From Antedon bifida (lineage: Eukaryota > Echinodermata > Crinoidea > Comatulida > Antedonidae): a DNA stretch of 64,000 nucleotides. Position 1 is the stretch's first letter. Every line of letters begins with the position of its first letter. Shown piece after piece: positions 55,401 to 59,109 of the stretch. Made by a program: the position numbers and the translations under genes. The stretch is from assembly GCA_963402885.1 (NCBI GenBank), contig OY727100.1, positions 8,667,501 to 8,731,500 on the forward strand. The letters are read 5' to 3'. Under the pieces are notes generated by a model, which had not been told where the DNA came from, searched no databases, and saw nothing but the letters and a program-made list of their open reading frames with translations.

Positions 55401-58280
55401 ATGTTGAAGTTAATTGGATAACTTACCAGGTTGACGTGATTAGTAGTATGAAATTGGTGTATTGGATCCAGGTATAAGTTCGTTAAATGTTATATACAGT
55501 AATACTAATTGATAATTAGTGAAGTGCCCATATTATAGTAAGCTTGCTTGTGATTGTTTTTATTGTTGAATTATATTACACTGCTGATACATAATAATTA
55601 TGACGTTGTTTTATACAGGGTTTGTTCCTGTTTAGAAAAATAAACGATACAGAGTAAATACAGCCTCATCTTGTGTATTGTTTTGTTGCATGGGATACAT
55701 GGCTTCACAAACCAAACCTTAATGGTCTAAACCTAGCAAATCAATATTAAGGATTCCCGAACCACGACAGTAACAACAGTTTAACCACTAATGTAACAAT
55801 CCATTAACCACCAACGTAACAGTTTAACCACTAACGTAAATAACTTCATTAACCACTAACGTAACAAAATGTAACCACTAACGTAACAACAGTAGAAAAT
55901 GTTAAGAAATCTCAGACTTTACAAGCTGTTATATTATATGGTATTTTTGTTTGTCGCAAGTTGGAAATCTAAGACTCGAGTTCAGTCATGTTTGTCTGTT
56001 TATATACTTCAAATGTCAGCCTTTTTTCCTATTTTAAATCTTCTATCTGTCTGTCCGAGTGCCCGTTGTAAACATAAGACGTAGCACACTATTTTTAGTA
56101 TTGCAGCCTTATTGTGATGAAAACGTTCATTTCCATGCTTATCTGTCTGTCTAATAATACTCTAAATTTCAATGACGTGGCACGGTGTCATCATTGTTTG
56201 CAAACAAGTTTAGGCTTTGATGGAACTTTGGTTTTCTTTTAAACATTTTGTTAATAAAAATCGGGGAAGACCCGGTATTTTTGCTGAAAACTTTTCTTCA
56301 TGATCGACCGAAAGTGAGTGTAACACAGAAGCAAAAAAAACATATAAATCCACGCGCGATATGCTGGTATTTATAGCGGGACCTACTTACTTTTTGACTG
56401 TTAAAAGACAAAACAAATTATCACAACAGGACAAAATAGTATTTATCTTTAAATATAATGCAGTTTGTGACTCTAAATTAGATCGAACAAATGTAGGGAT
56501 AGTGTCTTTAACTAAAACATACAGGAAGCGCATATGCATAACCAAAGAATATATATCACAAGAATGAGTAATCCGCGATTTTTCCTGTAACAGTAATATT
56601 GTCCATGTGGTAGGGCGCCGCCATAAGTGAGGATGTATACAACTTGTTGTGACGGTTACACTAATCTAAGGCTGGACCACCGGTAGTATTTTCATGATAA
56701 AAAATGCAACATCATGTTAAATGCTGTTTGGATATTTTAATTGTTCGTTTCATGCAATTTATGTAGTAAAAACTGCCGAATAAACAGTTCGCTTCATCAA
56801 CCGGGCGCTACCGGGCGTGTTGGTGTTTACGCGTTTTCACGAAGGATAGTTTTATAATATTTCTATATTTAACTTGTTTCTGGTAAAACAAATAAATGTT
56901 AATGAAATTTAACATTGTATCCTATTAATAACATGTATTTTATACTAATTTATATCATAAAAACAATACTTAATTTACCGGGCGTAGATTAGTATGCGGC
57001 AATGGTAAAGAATGGGCCGTGCTGAGTAACACTTCGTTGATTTTTGGTGTTGCTGTTCGGCCTTTTTTGTGAACTAATTTAGCATGGTAGTAAATCATTT
57101 TCTGTAGAAGTGAATGTACACTAGTTTATTATTAATGTATTATAAAATGTTTTACAATTGCAAAATATATTATCATAATTCTATGTAATGTGACATGTAT
57201 AATATCTATTAAATCAAGTCTTATTTAGTCTGTATACATCCGCCCTTATGAGGGCGGGCATCACTCTCTGTTACAAATTTCTCATGCAAAAATCGCGGAA
57301 TACCCATTCTGGTGATATAATAATTCTTTGGCATAACCTGAAAAATTGCTTAGGCCTATGGCAAAACAAAATAAATTGTTAAAAAAATTAAAATCGCAAG
57401 TTATCACTGACGACGTGGCTACTTACATGGTGTCTTACATACATAGCCAATTTGAGTGTCGTCACATTCAATATCATTCCATCGGTAGTCAGATATTTGC
57501 ATCTTAACACAATCAGGATCGTGAAAAACACCGTTCTGATTAGGTTCACCTGTAGACCAATAACTACACAAAAAATGAATATGATATGATATATGCATAA
57601 CTGCTGTTCATTATGAAAAGTTTAAACACTATTTAAGTATCCTATAAAAAGAAAACAAAACAATAGGCCACCGTTATGTCTTAAACCAGGTCGATCAAGT
57701 TCTATATTTTGTAAAATGTCAATGAAGTGTGTCAACTGCGCTCTTCCTTATGAAATAAAGTACATCTGGAAAATTACCACCCGGACAATTACCACCCAGA
57801 CAATTACCACCCTCACCTTAGACGTTTTTATGTAGCGAAACCACACAAATGAAAATCAGACACTTACCTCTTAGAATAGGATGATCCATCTGCCCAATGA
57901 TAATCACCGTCATCATCTTCGTATAATCCAATCCATGCATCAGAATATATTAGCCCCCCAATAAAACTCTGAAAAACATAACACCACGAATAAGAAACCG
58001 AACCGAATATGGAATCCAAATAATCCTAAAGCCATTATTTATAGAAGCAAAGCTGATTTTTCAGTACAGATTGTTACCGGATATTAAGTATTGTTGTAGC
58101 AATGTTGTCGGTGTCCATTACTTACGTTTTCATTCGATGAATGTATAGATACAATGTTAACATTCGATCCCTGTTCTTGACAGCCGCTTCTAGCTGATCC
58201 CCAATACACACGTGACGAAATGTGTCTGTAGCAATATGAACCATAACCACTCCATCCAGACGGGCAAACAGATTTGCAAT
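19229..58280 (-). CDS. Large mosaic extracellular protein gene: CTLD, EGF-like and ~18 Fn3-like modules (51 coding segments, 5' end not found)
   Basis: Splice sites and phases chain 51 coding segments from 58280 down to a stop at 19229, giving about 10 kb of coding sequence. In protein order there is a C-type lectin domain (exons 1-3), cysteine-rich and EGF-like modules (4-6), three less clear segments (7-9), then Fn3-like modules (10-51). Each Fn3-like module has a WxxFxDxxSGxxxY strand, a GTxPGG-like turn, a YYxTVxAxNxAGL strand and a linker SDGxxIDxxPP. This linker is known to me from large uncharacterised deuterostome proteins. An extracellular, glycan-binding or adhesive role is inferred. 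No transmembrane segment is seen at the C-terminus. Exons 24 and 29 are frame-broken and a LINE sits between 33 and 34, so this copy may be damaged. The first exon and signal peptide are missing from the model. Confidence 0.8.
19753..19960 (-). CDS. Exon 50: module segment
   Basis: It encodes CCIESNTSICTGQWIFCGN and FKYSVFVRAMNQVNMTS. The acceptor after a T-rich tract at 19961 keeps phase 0 with exon 49. 208 nt. Confidence 0.8.
20696..21240. repeat. Segmental paralogue of 3'-flank sequence 18350-19100
   Basis: Intron between exons 50 and 49, similar to the sequence downstream of exon 51. See the entry at 18350. Confidence 0.6.
21455..21720 (-). repeat. LINE 3' end with (TAAAA)n tail
   Basis: On the minus strand GGGCTACCCTGGGTAAATAAA is followed by a TAAAA run, a typical LINE 3' terminus. 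No RT sequence remains. It lies in the intron between exons 50 and 49. Confidence 0.6.
21779..22110 (-). CDS. Exon 49: full inter-module exon
   Basis: It encodes MIFHNNAGTSSMRSSDGVVI, VTRPPIAEYANV and VELEWDGFYDPVNIVLYE. 332 nt, donor GTGAGT, phase 0 into exon 50. Confidence 0.85.
22444..22755 (-). CDS. Exon 48: full inter-module exon
   Basis: It encodes GTIPGGTQVQGFKSTG, KIYITVIATNAADLS, the variant linker APLTIDMTEPVVDFVFDG and VTWSAFDAQSGIYLCEW. 312 nt, in phase. Confidence 0.85.
22963..23128 (-). CDS. Exon 47: Fn3-like module core
   Basis: It encodes VHAIWHFIDPESPIVDYTWA. 166 nt, in phase. Confidence 0.85.
23286..23890 (-). CDS. Exon 46: linker plus carbohydrate-binding-like insert
   Basis: The longest exon, 605 nt. 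It encodes YFAKVRSYDAAGHVS, the linker SDGFVIDTTPP, then an extra domain with ILTNPSFEDSPHATPWIG, LLPTGWRL, GGLTQSVNTEPGHHYMLTFF and MLLDNVTV. The NxSFE...W...Q...YxLxF order recalls the jelly-roll fold of DUF642 or family 4/9-type carbohydrate-binding modules. The assignment is by pattern only. Confidence 0.85.
24208..24411 (-). CDS. Exon 45: Fn3-like module core
   Basis: It encodes TSWHGFIDFESFISHFESC and TECNVKTWKKVKIGN. 204 nt, in phase. Confidence 0.85.
24940..25140 (-). CDS. Exon 44: strand and linker
   Basis: It encodes QRYYTNVRGYNHAGLHT and the linker SDGFIVDLQIPVAGTVTDG. 201 nt, donor GTTTGT, in phase. Confidence 0.85.
25205..25353 (+). mobile_element. 5'-truncated LINE 3' end with target-site duplication
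   Basis: The frame encodes FGRQRVRWRDEIDKYWG, ALWQKHAEAFVQQWTDNG and a stop at 25343-25345. This is the conserved C-terminal tail of many LINE reverse-transcriptase proteins, and it ends in a GATGATGAT tract. The 11-bp sequence ATACAAAGGAA flanks it at 25194-25204 and 25354-25364. It lies in the intron between exons 44 and 43. Confidence 0.85.
25512..25659 (-). CDS. Exon 43: Fn3-like module core
   Basis: It encodes VSVSWRNVFRDESGGISHFE and STFPGG. 148 nt, in phase. Confidence 0.85.
26165..26304 (-). CDS. Exon 42: strand and linker
   Basis: It encodes LYYFYVRAWYSYDSYA and the linker SNGITVDVRPPDVTT. 140 nt, donor GTGAGT, in phase. Confidence 0.85.
26414..26541 (-). CDS. Exon 41: module segment
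   Basis: It encodes RYEWSAGDFSSTPKQPKG and QVWFDVGQEGSAVLML. 128 nt, in phase. Confidence 0.8.
26836..26989 (-). CDS. Exon 40: module segment
   Basis: It encodes PIIEVNDITDLKLLKAD and LAATWSIDGSSTRTVE. 154 nt, in phase. Confidence 0.75.
27102..27288 (-). CDS. Exon 39: cysteine-containing module insert
   Basis: It encodes RRCSAYSCEGHCICAP and QVCLPPANANCQD. The cysteine-rich insert resembles that of exon 14. 187 nt, in phase. Confidence 0.8.
27476..27613 (-). CDS. Exon 38: module segment
   Basis: It encodes IDVMPDNSSMVVDGDEVFV and HIVLYISLWAVNG. 138 nt, phase 0 at both ends. Confidence 0.8.
27778..27996 (-). CDS. Exon 37: linker and module
   Basis: The linker is VDATPPTVGTFAVD, followed by LNLAWLGFVDAHSGVNQYRF and TIGSSYS. 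219 nt, phase 0 at both ends. Confidence 0.85.
28177..28305 (-). CDS. Exon 36: module strand
   Basis: It encodes HDGSRYQVKVVTCNCAKLC. 129 nt, phase 0 at both ends. Confidence 0.85.
28460..28579 (-). CDS. Exon 35: Fn3-like module core
   Basis: It encodes LLRVNWEFGDSESGIRRQYL. 120 nt, phase 0 at both ends. Confidence 0.85.
28748..28976 (-). CDS. Exon 34: module end and linker, 3' of the LINE
   Basis: It encodes DIMDVQAHHLSETVF, KIFVTVKAYNKVGLS and the linker SDGFIVDVTVP. An AG at 28977-28978, in the LINE tail, is phase-compatible with the exon 33 donor. The donor at the left is GTGAGT. Together with exon 33 it makes one module. Confidence 0.75.
29333..32392 (-). CDS. LINE ORF2 polyprotein: APE endonuclease and reverse transcriptase
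   Basis: 1019 residues. The APE endonuclease covers about 65-290: HFNARSLL, VSETWL, GGGGVALYI, YILGDFNID, SLIDNIITN and SDHLPVF hold the catalytic N, E, D, N, S and H residues. The reverse transcriptase covers about 500-790: LTNYRPISILPVFSKALERI, QFGFRKKYNTS, FIDLSKAFDTIDHDI, GVPQGSLLGPLLF and LYADDTTVF (the YADD catalytic box), then FLGVYLD. No RNase H or C-terminal zinc finger is evident; it ends with a conserved LWNNLPPDI region. It nicks target DNA and copies element RNA from the nick. All visible catalytic residues are kept. The true start could be slightly downstream. Confidence 0.95.
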   Translation of the reverse strand: MFFMTFVCPDNVSCPDRLTKALFSPFQNVYDDHTSNIDPDQNFFHSNTNISNYYHPSDFTRKINTNSDNSFSSIHFNARSLLKNIDQIVSLLSSLHFSFDVIAVSETWLKFDNPLVKIPGFSFVSNHRSFKGGGGVALYICDGLQFSIRDDLSFDPLVCESIFVEIIRPNTKNIITGSIYRAPSNDPLLFIDKLDSILAKLSNENKINYILGDFNIDILKNESNNEAWQFVNSLFSNYFLPLIHRPSRITKSSFSLIDNIITNKFDFPSISGLLFSDISDHLPVFNISYFSCDVRSSDRDESFRFRCINQITIDKFRQELSSEQWIDILNTQNPDDAYNKFEHTFSLLYNKTFPYKTIKKTKPKLKTWMTDSLLKSIKYRQKLYSNFLHRPSAKNETKYKQCRNRINCLIKTAKSNYFKNTFIKHKNDIRATWKTINSLIKQSSNKQSNTFFNCNGEMSNDPTKIANSFNSFFTEIGPTLANQIPKTNTSYKEFLPNPNIHSIFLSPVDEDEVIKILRSFKSNKSPGIDDLHANVIKQVTELISLPLCHIFNISLTKGIFPSRLKIARVTPLFKSGSKSDLTNYRPISILPVFSKALERIIYDRTFNFITKYDILYSQQFGFRKKYNTSMALIDLTNKIVDAFERNDFAIGLFIDLSKAFDTIDHDILLFKLSHYGIRGPALNLFKSYLANRSQCTRYSNHLSHFSSVTCGVPQGSLLGPLLFILYINDLYRCSNLLSFFLYADDTTVFYSSPNIQSLFDDLNTNLKHMSIYFSSNKLSINYKKCSFILFRSPQKDRFINTTPYKILIDNYDIPRVESAKFLGVYLDSGLTWKTHIKEIENKTSKSLGVMFRLSSFIPPNILRIIYCSLILPYLSYCNIVWANTYPSNLTKLHIIQKKATRIISGVPPRSHSSHLFSNLNLLNIFDINIFQQFIFVYSSIHFLLPKHLCNFFIPNSVRHSYCTRNQFKIHIPKHRTNYFQHNIRFSGSNLWNNLPPDIGNSISIKTFSSKLKKYLIAKY
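32393..33094 (-). other. LINE inter-ORF spacer
   Basis: 702 bp between the two ORFs, AT-rich and without an open frame. It is long compared with the short or overlapping spacers common in LINEs, so ORF2 translation must use some other route. It may hold an internal start signal, but none is visible. Confidence 0.7.
33095..34021 (-). CDS. LINE ORF1 protein (RNA-binding, L1-ORF1p-like)
   Basis: 308 residues. The N-terminus is rich in S, T and P (about 1-60). A coiled-coil-like stretch covers about 125-165. LEQYSRRNCLLLHGV (about 163-177) begins the RRM-like fold found in many LINE ORF1 proteins, with DIDRSHRLGR and RPIIIKFTSYRTRSEVF after it, and then a basic C-terminal domain. There are no zinc knuckles, unlike the ORF1 relic at 6540. 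The expected role is to coat the element's RNA and chaperone target-primed reverse transcription. The start at 34021 is the first in-frame ATG and gives an intact domain order. Confidence 0.85.
   Translation of the reverse strand: MSTRSSKLKRCTDKSAEKTGLKPVGPGPEDKTNPELLTPTKSATSEESQPTMSSSPEGLGQLQNLLADDPQLISIVASSISNHILSSPILFNKIVNAVCENKTLISAISKSICEKVSESVYNSVALDYESTAGDIAVLKEHNNTLTAVNNSLSNKIDDLEQYSRRNCLLLHGVQESSIEETDNLALDIIKSKITDNIELCDIDRSHRLGRKRIQHGQSAAKSKPRPIIIKFTSYRTRSEVFRKKRSLKHSGYLVTENLTSKRLDLLRKANLHDNIESAWSIDGNIYCLLKKNKQKVIIKSESDLLRLL
34127..34240 (-). CDS. Exon 33: module core, 5' of the LINE
   Basis: It encodes HWWGFNDPHSGLSHFEWRAG and TTPGG. The acceptor at 34241 is in phase with exon 32. 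A GTAACG donor at 34121-34126 would give 114 nt and phase 2. The coding frame otherwise stops at once, at the edge of the LINE. Confidence 0.7.
34405..34591 (-). CDS. Exon 32: strand and linker
   Basis: It encodes GHVYYTTVTACDAADL and the linker SDGIVIDNSPPVAGFVFDG. 187 nt, in phase. Confidence 0.85.
34975..35242 (-). CDS. Exon 31: strand, linker and next module
   Basis: It encodes AYNDAGLSTMTCSGAITVD, TSPPSAGFVYDG and ANWGGFVDRGTQVIGYSW, then CPGCDD. 268 nt, in phase. Confidence 0.85.
35623..35803 (-). CDS. Exon 30: Fn3-like module
   Basis: It encodes WDSVFIDHESGISSYEWSIG and GHHYYITVK. 181 nt, joins the second frame of exon 29. Confidence 0.85.
35892..36020 (-). CDS. Exon 29: frame-broken linker exon
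   Basis: It opens in phase with MNFVGLTSSATS and then loses the frame. The expected linker NDSTPPVLGR and YSTSRVEAS are in the next frame and join exon 30 in phase. It is 129 nt where 130 would fit, so one base appears missing near 35980. Splice sites are intact. Confidence 0.75.
36199..36315 (-). CDS. Exon 28: module strand
   Basis: It encodes GTYSGGIDVIDFVNVG and GKSYYATIK. 117 nt, in phase with exons 27 and 29. Confidence 0.85.
36412..36460 (-). repeat. 49-bp GCGGCCGC repeat, intronic copy
   Basis: Inverse copy of 7699-7747, with one or two differences, in the intron between exons 27 and 28. Confidence 0.6.
36530..36635 (-). CDS. Exon 27: Fn3-like module core
   Basis: It encodes LSISWNSFVDVEEHG and HHSGIKYYEYSVG. 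106 nt, phase 0 to 1. Confidence 0.85.
36685..36854. repeat. Inverted repeat of a Penelope-type 3' tail
   Basis: Arms 36685-36753 and 36783-36854 are near-perfect inverses (TTGCCCGAAAGC..., CTTTTCGCTTTTTT). A single copy of the same sequence is at 37760-37895. It lies in the intron between exons 26 and 27. Confidence 0.75.
36938..37254 (-). CDS. Exon 26: module end, linker and module start
   Basis: It encodes KYFICIHAEKTTKYH, the linker SDGVVIDHTPPTQGDVWLG and QNVVLVVDRWLRD. The donor GTTAGA was chosen because exon 27 needs phase 0. 317 nt. Confidence 0.8.
37438..37656 (-). CDS. Exon 25: module segment
   Basis: It encodes HVELEENGLWEKEDVDY and NIRYFTYEWAVIGISPL. 219 nt, joins the second frame of exon 24. 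Confidence 0.8.
37760..37895 (-). repeat. Penelope-type 3' tail with hammerhead-like core
   Basis: On the minus strand it reads GCACTGATGAAGGGC, a TAGTGTT loop, GCCCGAAAGCTC, then ATCGTTTTGATTTAGC. It matches the arms of the inverted repeat at 36685-36854. CUGAUGA, a GGGC/GCCC stem and GAAA resemble a hammerhead core. It lies in the intron between exons 24 and 25. Confidence 0.5.
37988..38155 (-). CDS. Exon 24: frame-broken module exon
   Basis: It opens in phase with CIRLLVRGFNKAGLSSTTS and reaches WDCDKA, after which the frame hits a stop. The expected linker TPETDPNIVIDAI is present in the next frame and joins exon 25 in phase. The exon is 168 nt where 169 would fit, so one base appears missing near 38025. 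Acceptor and donor are intact. Confidence 0.75.
38628..39022 (-). CDS. Exon 23: module with variant linker
   Basis: It encodes EFCNSDMCFNPLYTDGSS, SVPPTASSVYVELVY and MDHYEWSLTNGEE. It spans the end of one module and the start of the next. 395 nt, in phase. Confidence 0.8.
39279..39404 (-). CDS. Exon 22: module segment
   Basis: It encodes GSCVEDVDFQSS and SFITHIIWTMEKEVDG. 126 nt, in phase with its neighbours. Confidence 0.75.
39504..39639 (-). CDS. Exon 21: module strand and linker
   Basis: It encodes MYYTTVIATSSAGS followed by SDGVSILPKDAYIYG. 136 nt, in phase. Confidence 0.8.
39882..40132 (-). CDS. Exon 20: module end, apparently shortened linker region
   Basis: It encodes HVYFVSIKATNVAGLS and a degenerate linker SDPYYHNNALPTLGVVFD. 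The donor GTTAGA at 39876-39881 keeps phase with exon 21 but leaves out the usual WxxFxDxxSG strand. Using the stronger GTAAGT at 39805-39810 would add a stop in frame, although another frame there encodes FVWDYFEI. The boundary is uncertain. Confidence 0.65.
40344..40497 (-). CDS. Exon 19: linker and module start
   Basis: The linker is IIVDVTSPTFTDT, followed by LLAEWNSNSFIDDEDDEP and YYVAVG. 154 nt, in phase. Confidence 0.8.
41000..41218 (-). CDS. Exon 18: Fn3-like module
   Basis: It encodes LSVTWIGEDNESEIFDYSVG, PFKSTGSYP and EFYIVIKAINRAKMS. 219 nt, phase 0 at both ends. Confidence 0.8.
41547..41691 (-). CDS. Exon 17: module strand segment
   Basis: It encodes KINEATLYMIPVLFSNGTI and STYLYLREDRY. 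145 nt, in phase with exons 16 and 18; donor GTAAGTAAT. Confidence 0.7.
41750..43060 (+). repeat. Dispersed repeat R2, intronic copy
   Basis: Similar to 3160-4110 and 5280-5700, with CGTGCTCCGC, TTTACGGCCATT, GGTGTTTTTCGTGG and TTGCCTTTTTT. It occupies most of the intron between exons 16 and 17. Confidence 0.7.
43178..43461 (-). CDS. Exon 16: Fn3-like module end plus linker
   Basis: It encodes YYCTVVAFNNAVDPSNPVCS, followed by the linker SDGVTIDSSPP. 284 nt, in phase. Confidence 0.85.
43628..43828 (-). CDS. Exon 15: Fn3-like module with linker
   Basis: It starts with the linker ITIDTSPPHEGTV and continues NAHWSGFFDKESGIKYYKYG. 201 nt, phase 0 at both ends. Confidence 0.85.
44226..44411 (-). 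CDS. Exon 14: module with cysteine insert
   Basis: It encodes CHPPDCICIPKGDCYG and then DQEVYVTITVTNHAML, the YxTVxxxN strand. 186 nt, phase 0 at both ends. Confidence 0.8.
44453..44490 (+). repeat. Short dispersed repeat R3, copy 1
   Basis: ACAAGAAATATTTCTTACAA followed by AAAACG recurs at 53911-53945. It lies in the intron between exons 14 and 13. Confidence 0.55.
45133..45256 (-). CDS. Exon 13: Fn3-like module core
   Basis: It encodes FEFQSFDAHSGLKTIHWELY, the FxDxxSGLxxxxW pattern. 124 nt, donor GTAAGG, in phase. Confidence 0.8.
45464..45812 (-). CDS. Exon 12: extracellular module
   Basis: It encodes EYDQWTGTRGRN, CASCNQSAW and DSVKVHVDSSEAII, a degenerate form of the module linker. 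The acceptor follows a T-rich tract. The donor GTTAGT was chosen because it alone keeps phase with exon 13. 349 nt. Confidence 0.75.
46281..46544 (-). CDS. Exon 11: extracellular segment
   Basis: It encodes VLEVFDLADNVQLARRF and NVLVDWTNHYINEFH. It may be the strand-rich second half of a module. 264 nt, in phase with exons 10 and 12. Confidence 0.75.
46898..49005. mobile_element. R1-family element with terminal inverted repeats
   Basis: The left end has ACTAGATGGT and TTCTCGAATACA. The right end carries the inverse (TGTATTCGAGAA ... ACCATCTAGT). Inside are an R1 block at 47837-48005 and inverse R1 blocks at 48540-48800. No transposase was recognised. It lies in the intron between exons 10 and 11. 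Confidence 0.55.
49105..49233. mobile_element. 129-bp miniature version of element A
   Basis: The ends AGTCGCGT and ACGCGACT and the flanking motifs match element A (17250-18014), with the interior deleted down to a GGTCTGTC run. It lies in the intron between exons 10 and 11. Confidence 0.75.
49909..50089 (-). CDS. Exon 10: first Fn3-like module, N-terminal half
   Basis: It encodes GNISVSWSGWTDLDSDVKRY, the WxxWxDxxS pattern that opens each module of this protein. 181 nt, in phase. Confidence 0.75.
50182..50389 (-). CDS. Exon 9: unrecognised extracellular segment
   Basis: It encodes ITIDIDVENGGYVTVE and CAVMSSCSSQTFNCGED. Strand-rich with a cysteine cluster. 208 nt, in phase. Confidence 0.7.
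50723..50861 (-). CDS. Exon 8: unrecognised extracellular segment
   Basis: It encodes VARIPCSDPADKTAPQQS and a VYHCGGVDTLDLTGW segment. 139 nt, in phase. The two cysteines suggest a disulphide. Confidence 0.7.
50961..52330 (+). repeat. Dispersed repeat R1, intronic copy
   Basis: It begins CTAGATGGTCGTGCCC and GGTTCTCGAATACACAG and continues through the blocks shared with 1160-2540. It lies in the intron between exons 7 and 8. Confidence 0.7.
52453..52701 (-). CDS. Exon 7: unrecognised extracellular segment
   Basis: 83 residues including DYCLLKIHDTSGG and SGFALGMIRGVTV. It looks like a beta-rich module but I cannot name it. Phase agrees with both neighbours. Confidence 0.7.
52949..53059 (-). 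CDS. Exon 6: EGF-like domain
   Basis: It encodes CYPGTCPDGEKSCTC followed by GFSGSDC, the C-X-C...G-X-X-G-X-X-C pattern of EGF domains. 111 nt, acceptor and donor in phase. Confidence 0.85.
53347..53478 (-). CDS. Exon 5: cysteine-rich module
   Basis: It encodes ECTVISNCDLRSC and QVCMKCNGDYGMS. The cysteine spacing and CxxCxxGY-like ending resemble furin/EGF-like repeats. 132 nt, in phase. Confidence 0.75.
53691..53804 (-). CDS. Exon 4: cysteine-rich module
   Basis: It encodes CSIDNCKHLSFN and RSCSCSSCDSEYYL. The six or more cysteines suggest a small disulphide-bonded EGF-related module. 114 nt, in phase with exons 3 and 5. Confidence 0.75.
53911..53945 (+). repeat. Short dispersed repeat R3, copy 2
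   Basis: Matches 44453-44490. It lies just upstream of exon 4, in the intron between exons 3 and 4. Confidence 0.55.
54440..54600 (-). repeat. Dispersed repeat R1 fragment
   Basis: Inverse copy of the CAGCTGCTGGAC block at 1160-1400 and 51275-51510, in the intron between exons 3 and 4. Confidence 0.75.
54926..55016 (+). repeat. Minisatellite cluster 1 (AACCACTAACGTAACA-like)
   Basis: Degenerate repeats of AACCACTAA(C/T)GTAACA and ATCCATTAACCACCAACG. The same unit recurs at 55775-55890. Confidence 0.75.
55775..55890 (+). repeat. Minisatellite cluster 2 (AACCACTAACGTAACA)
   Basis: At least five clearer copies of the unit also found at 54926-55016, separated from it by about 760 bp of unrelated sequence. 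Confidence 0.8.
56542..57330. mobile_element. DNA element with ~100-bp terminal inverted repeats
   Basis: The left arm 56542-56640 and right arm 57232-57330 are inverted copies with gaps. Shared strings are CCAAAGAAT, AATCCGCGATTTTT/TTCCGCGATTTTT, TGTAACAG and GGATGTATAC. There is no transposase. It lies in the intron between exons 3 and 4. Confidence 0.65.
57427..57563 (-). CDS. Exon 3: C-type lectin domain, Ca2+/sugar site
   Basis: It encodes YWSTGEPNQNG and YRWNDIECDD, ending IGYVCKTP. EPN with WND is the known calcium site pair of mannose-type lectins, so calcium-dependent binding of mannose-like sugars is a reasonable inference. 137 nt. Confidence 0.85.
57774..57819 (+). repeat. Short minisatellite, ~14-bp unit
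   Basis: Three near-copies of ACAATTACCACCC in the intron between exons 2 and 3. Confidence 0.8.
57868..57968 (-). CDS. Exon 2: C-type lectin domain, WIGL core
   Basis: It encodes SDAWIGLYEDDDGDYHWADG, with the conserved WIGL strand and the following tryptophan. 101 nt, in phase with exons 1 and 3; acceptor TTTTCAG, donor GTAAG. Confidence 0.85.
58126..58280 (-). CDS. Exon 1 in window: C-type lectin domain, N-terminal third
   Basis: It encodes CPSGWSGYGSYCY, a classic C-type lectin start, then the helix cysteine in SGCQEQG. The upstream CKSVC pair fits a long-form domain. Acceptor ATTAG at the right, donor GTAAG at the left, 155 nt. It needs one base from an upstream exon I could not find. 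Confidence 0.85.
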
Positions 58281-58337
58281 CTAATGTTTAAAACATCTTC
58301 ACTATTTATAAGTGTAATTTTCAAAGAACATATACGT

Positions 58338-58470
58338 TTCATTCATTCATTTATTTGGTCTCAAACAATTAAATAACATTAACAGAACAAGATTACAGTA
58401 ATATATTAGAAATAGGAGTTAAAAAGGTATAAACCTTAAATTAAAAGCAAAAAAACATGAAATGAAGATT
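58338..58470 (-). repeat. LINE-like 3' tail with (TGAA)n
   Basis: On the minus strand AATTGTTTGAGACCAAATAA is followed by ATGAATGAATG, resembling the TGAA-type tail of L2/CR1-like LINEs. There is no coding remnant. Confidence 0.4.
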
Positions 58471-59109
58471 AAATACAAGGTTTTAACTTTACAGCCGATT
58501 CTGTCAAGAGGTATCTATCAGTGTACGGTGTTAAAAGTACAGTATTTCTGCAGACAGCAACGTATATAACTTGCTATAGTTTTATAGATAAATACCTTTT
58601 GGCAGTAGCAGAATCGGGTCAACTTTAATATTTTAAACCAAAAAACAATTAAAAGAGTTCTATTTCCATTGAGGTGCAAAACAATTGCTTTTTAGAATAA
58701 ATTATTTTTTTATGAAATAATTCGATGTGTAGATGATATATAGTGTTTACCAATTTCCTTAATAATAATAAGGAAGTAAACACCATTTAAAACATATAAT
58801 ATGAATCTTTTCAGTGTTTCTACCGTTCTCTTATGGTAGTTGCGTAGAAGTTATCGTGTTGATCTTTTAGGGGGAATGAAATGTACACAACTTTGTCTAG
58901 TGTTACAATTTTGTTAATCACAAACTTTCTTAAAGTTAACATTTAGACCTAAGTACTGTGTAGCAGGTAAAGTTAGGTACAATCGTATGAACAGTATTCA
59001 ATTTAATTTTAATAACTCTATCTTCAATTTTAATAGTTGTTTATGTGTATTGTCCTACATTATATTTGGCCCTTCATTAAGTATACACAAGACCATATTA
59101 ACAATACTA
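58471..59109. other. Non-coding, no recognised feature
   Basis: AT-rich. I searched the minus strand for a signal-peptide exon of the large gene and found none I could support. Confidence 0.4.

Noticed and set aside
54926-55890. CRISPR-like or telomere-like array
   Set aside because: The repeats are degenerate, without regular unique spacers, and the unit is not a telomere motif. The genome is eukaryotic.
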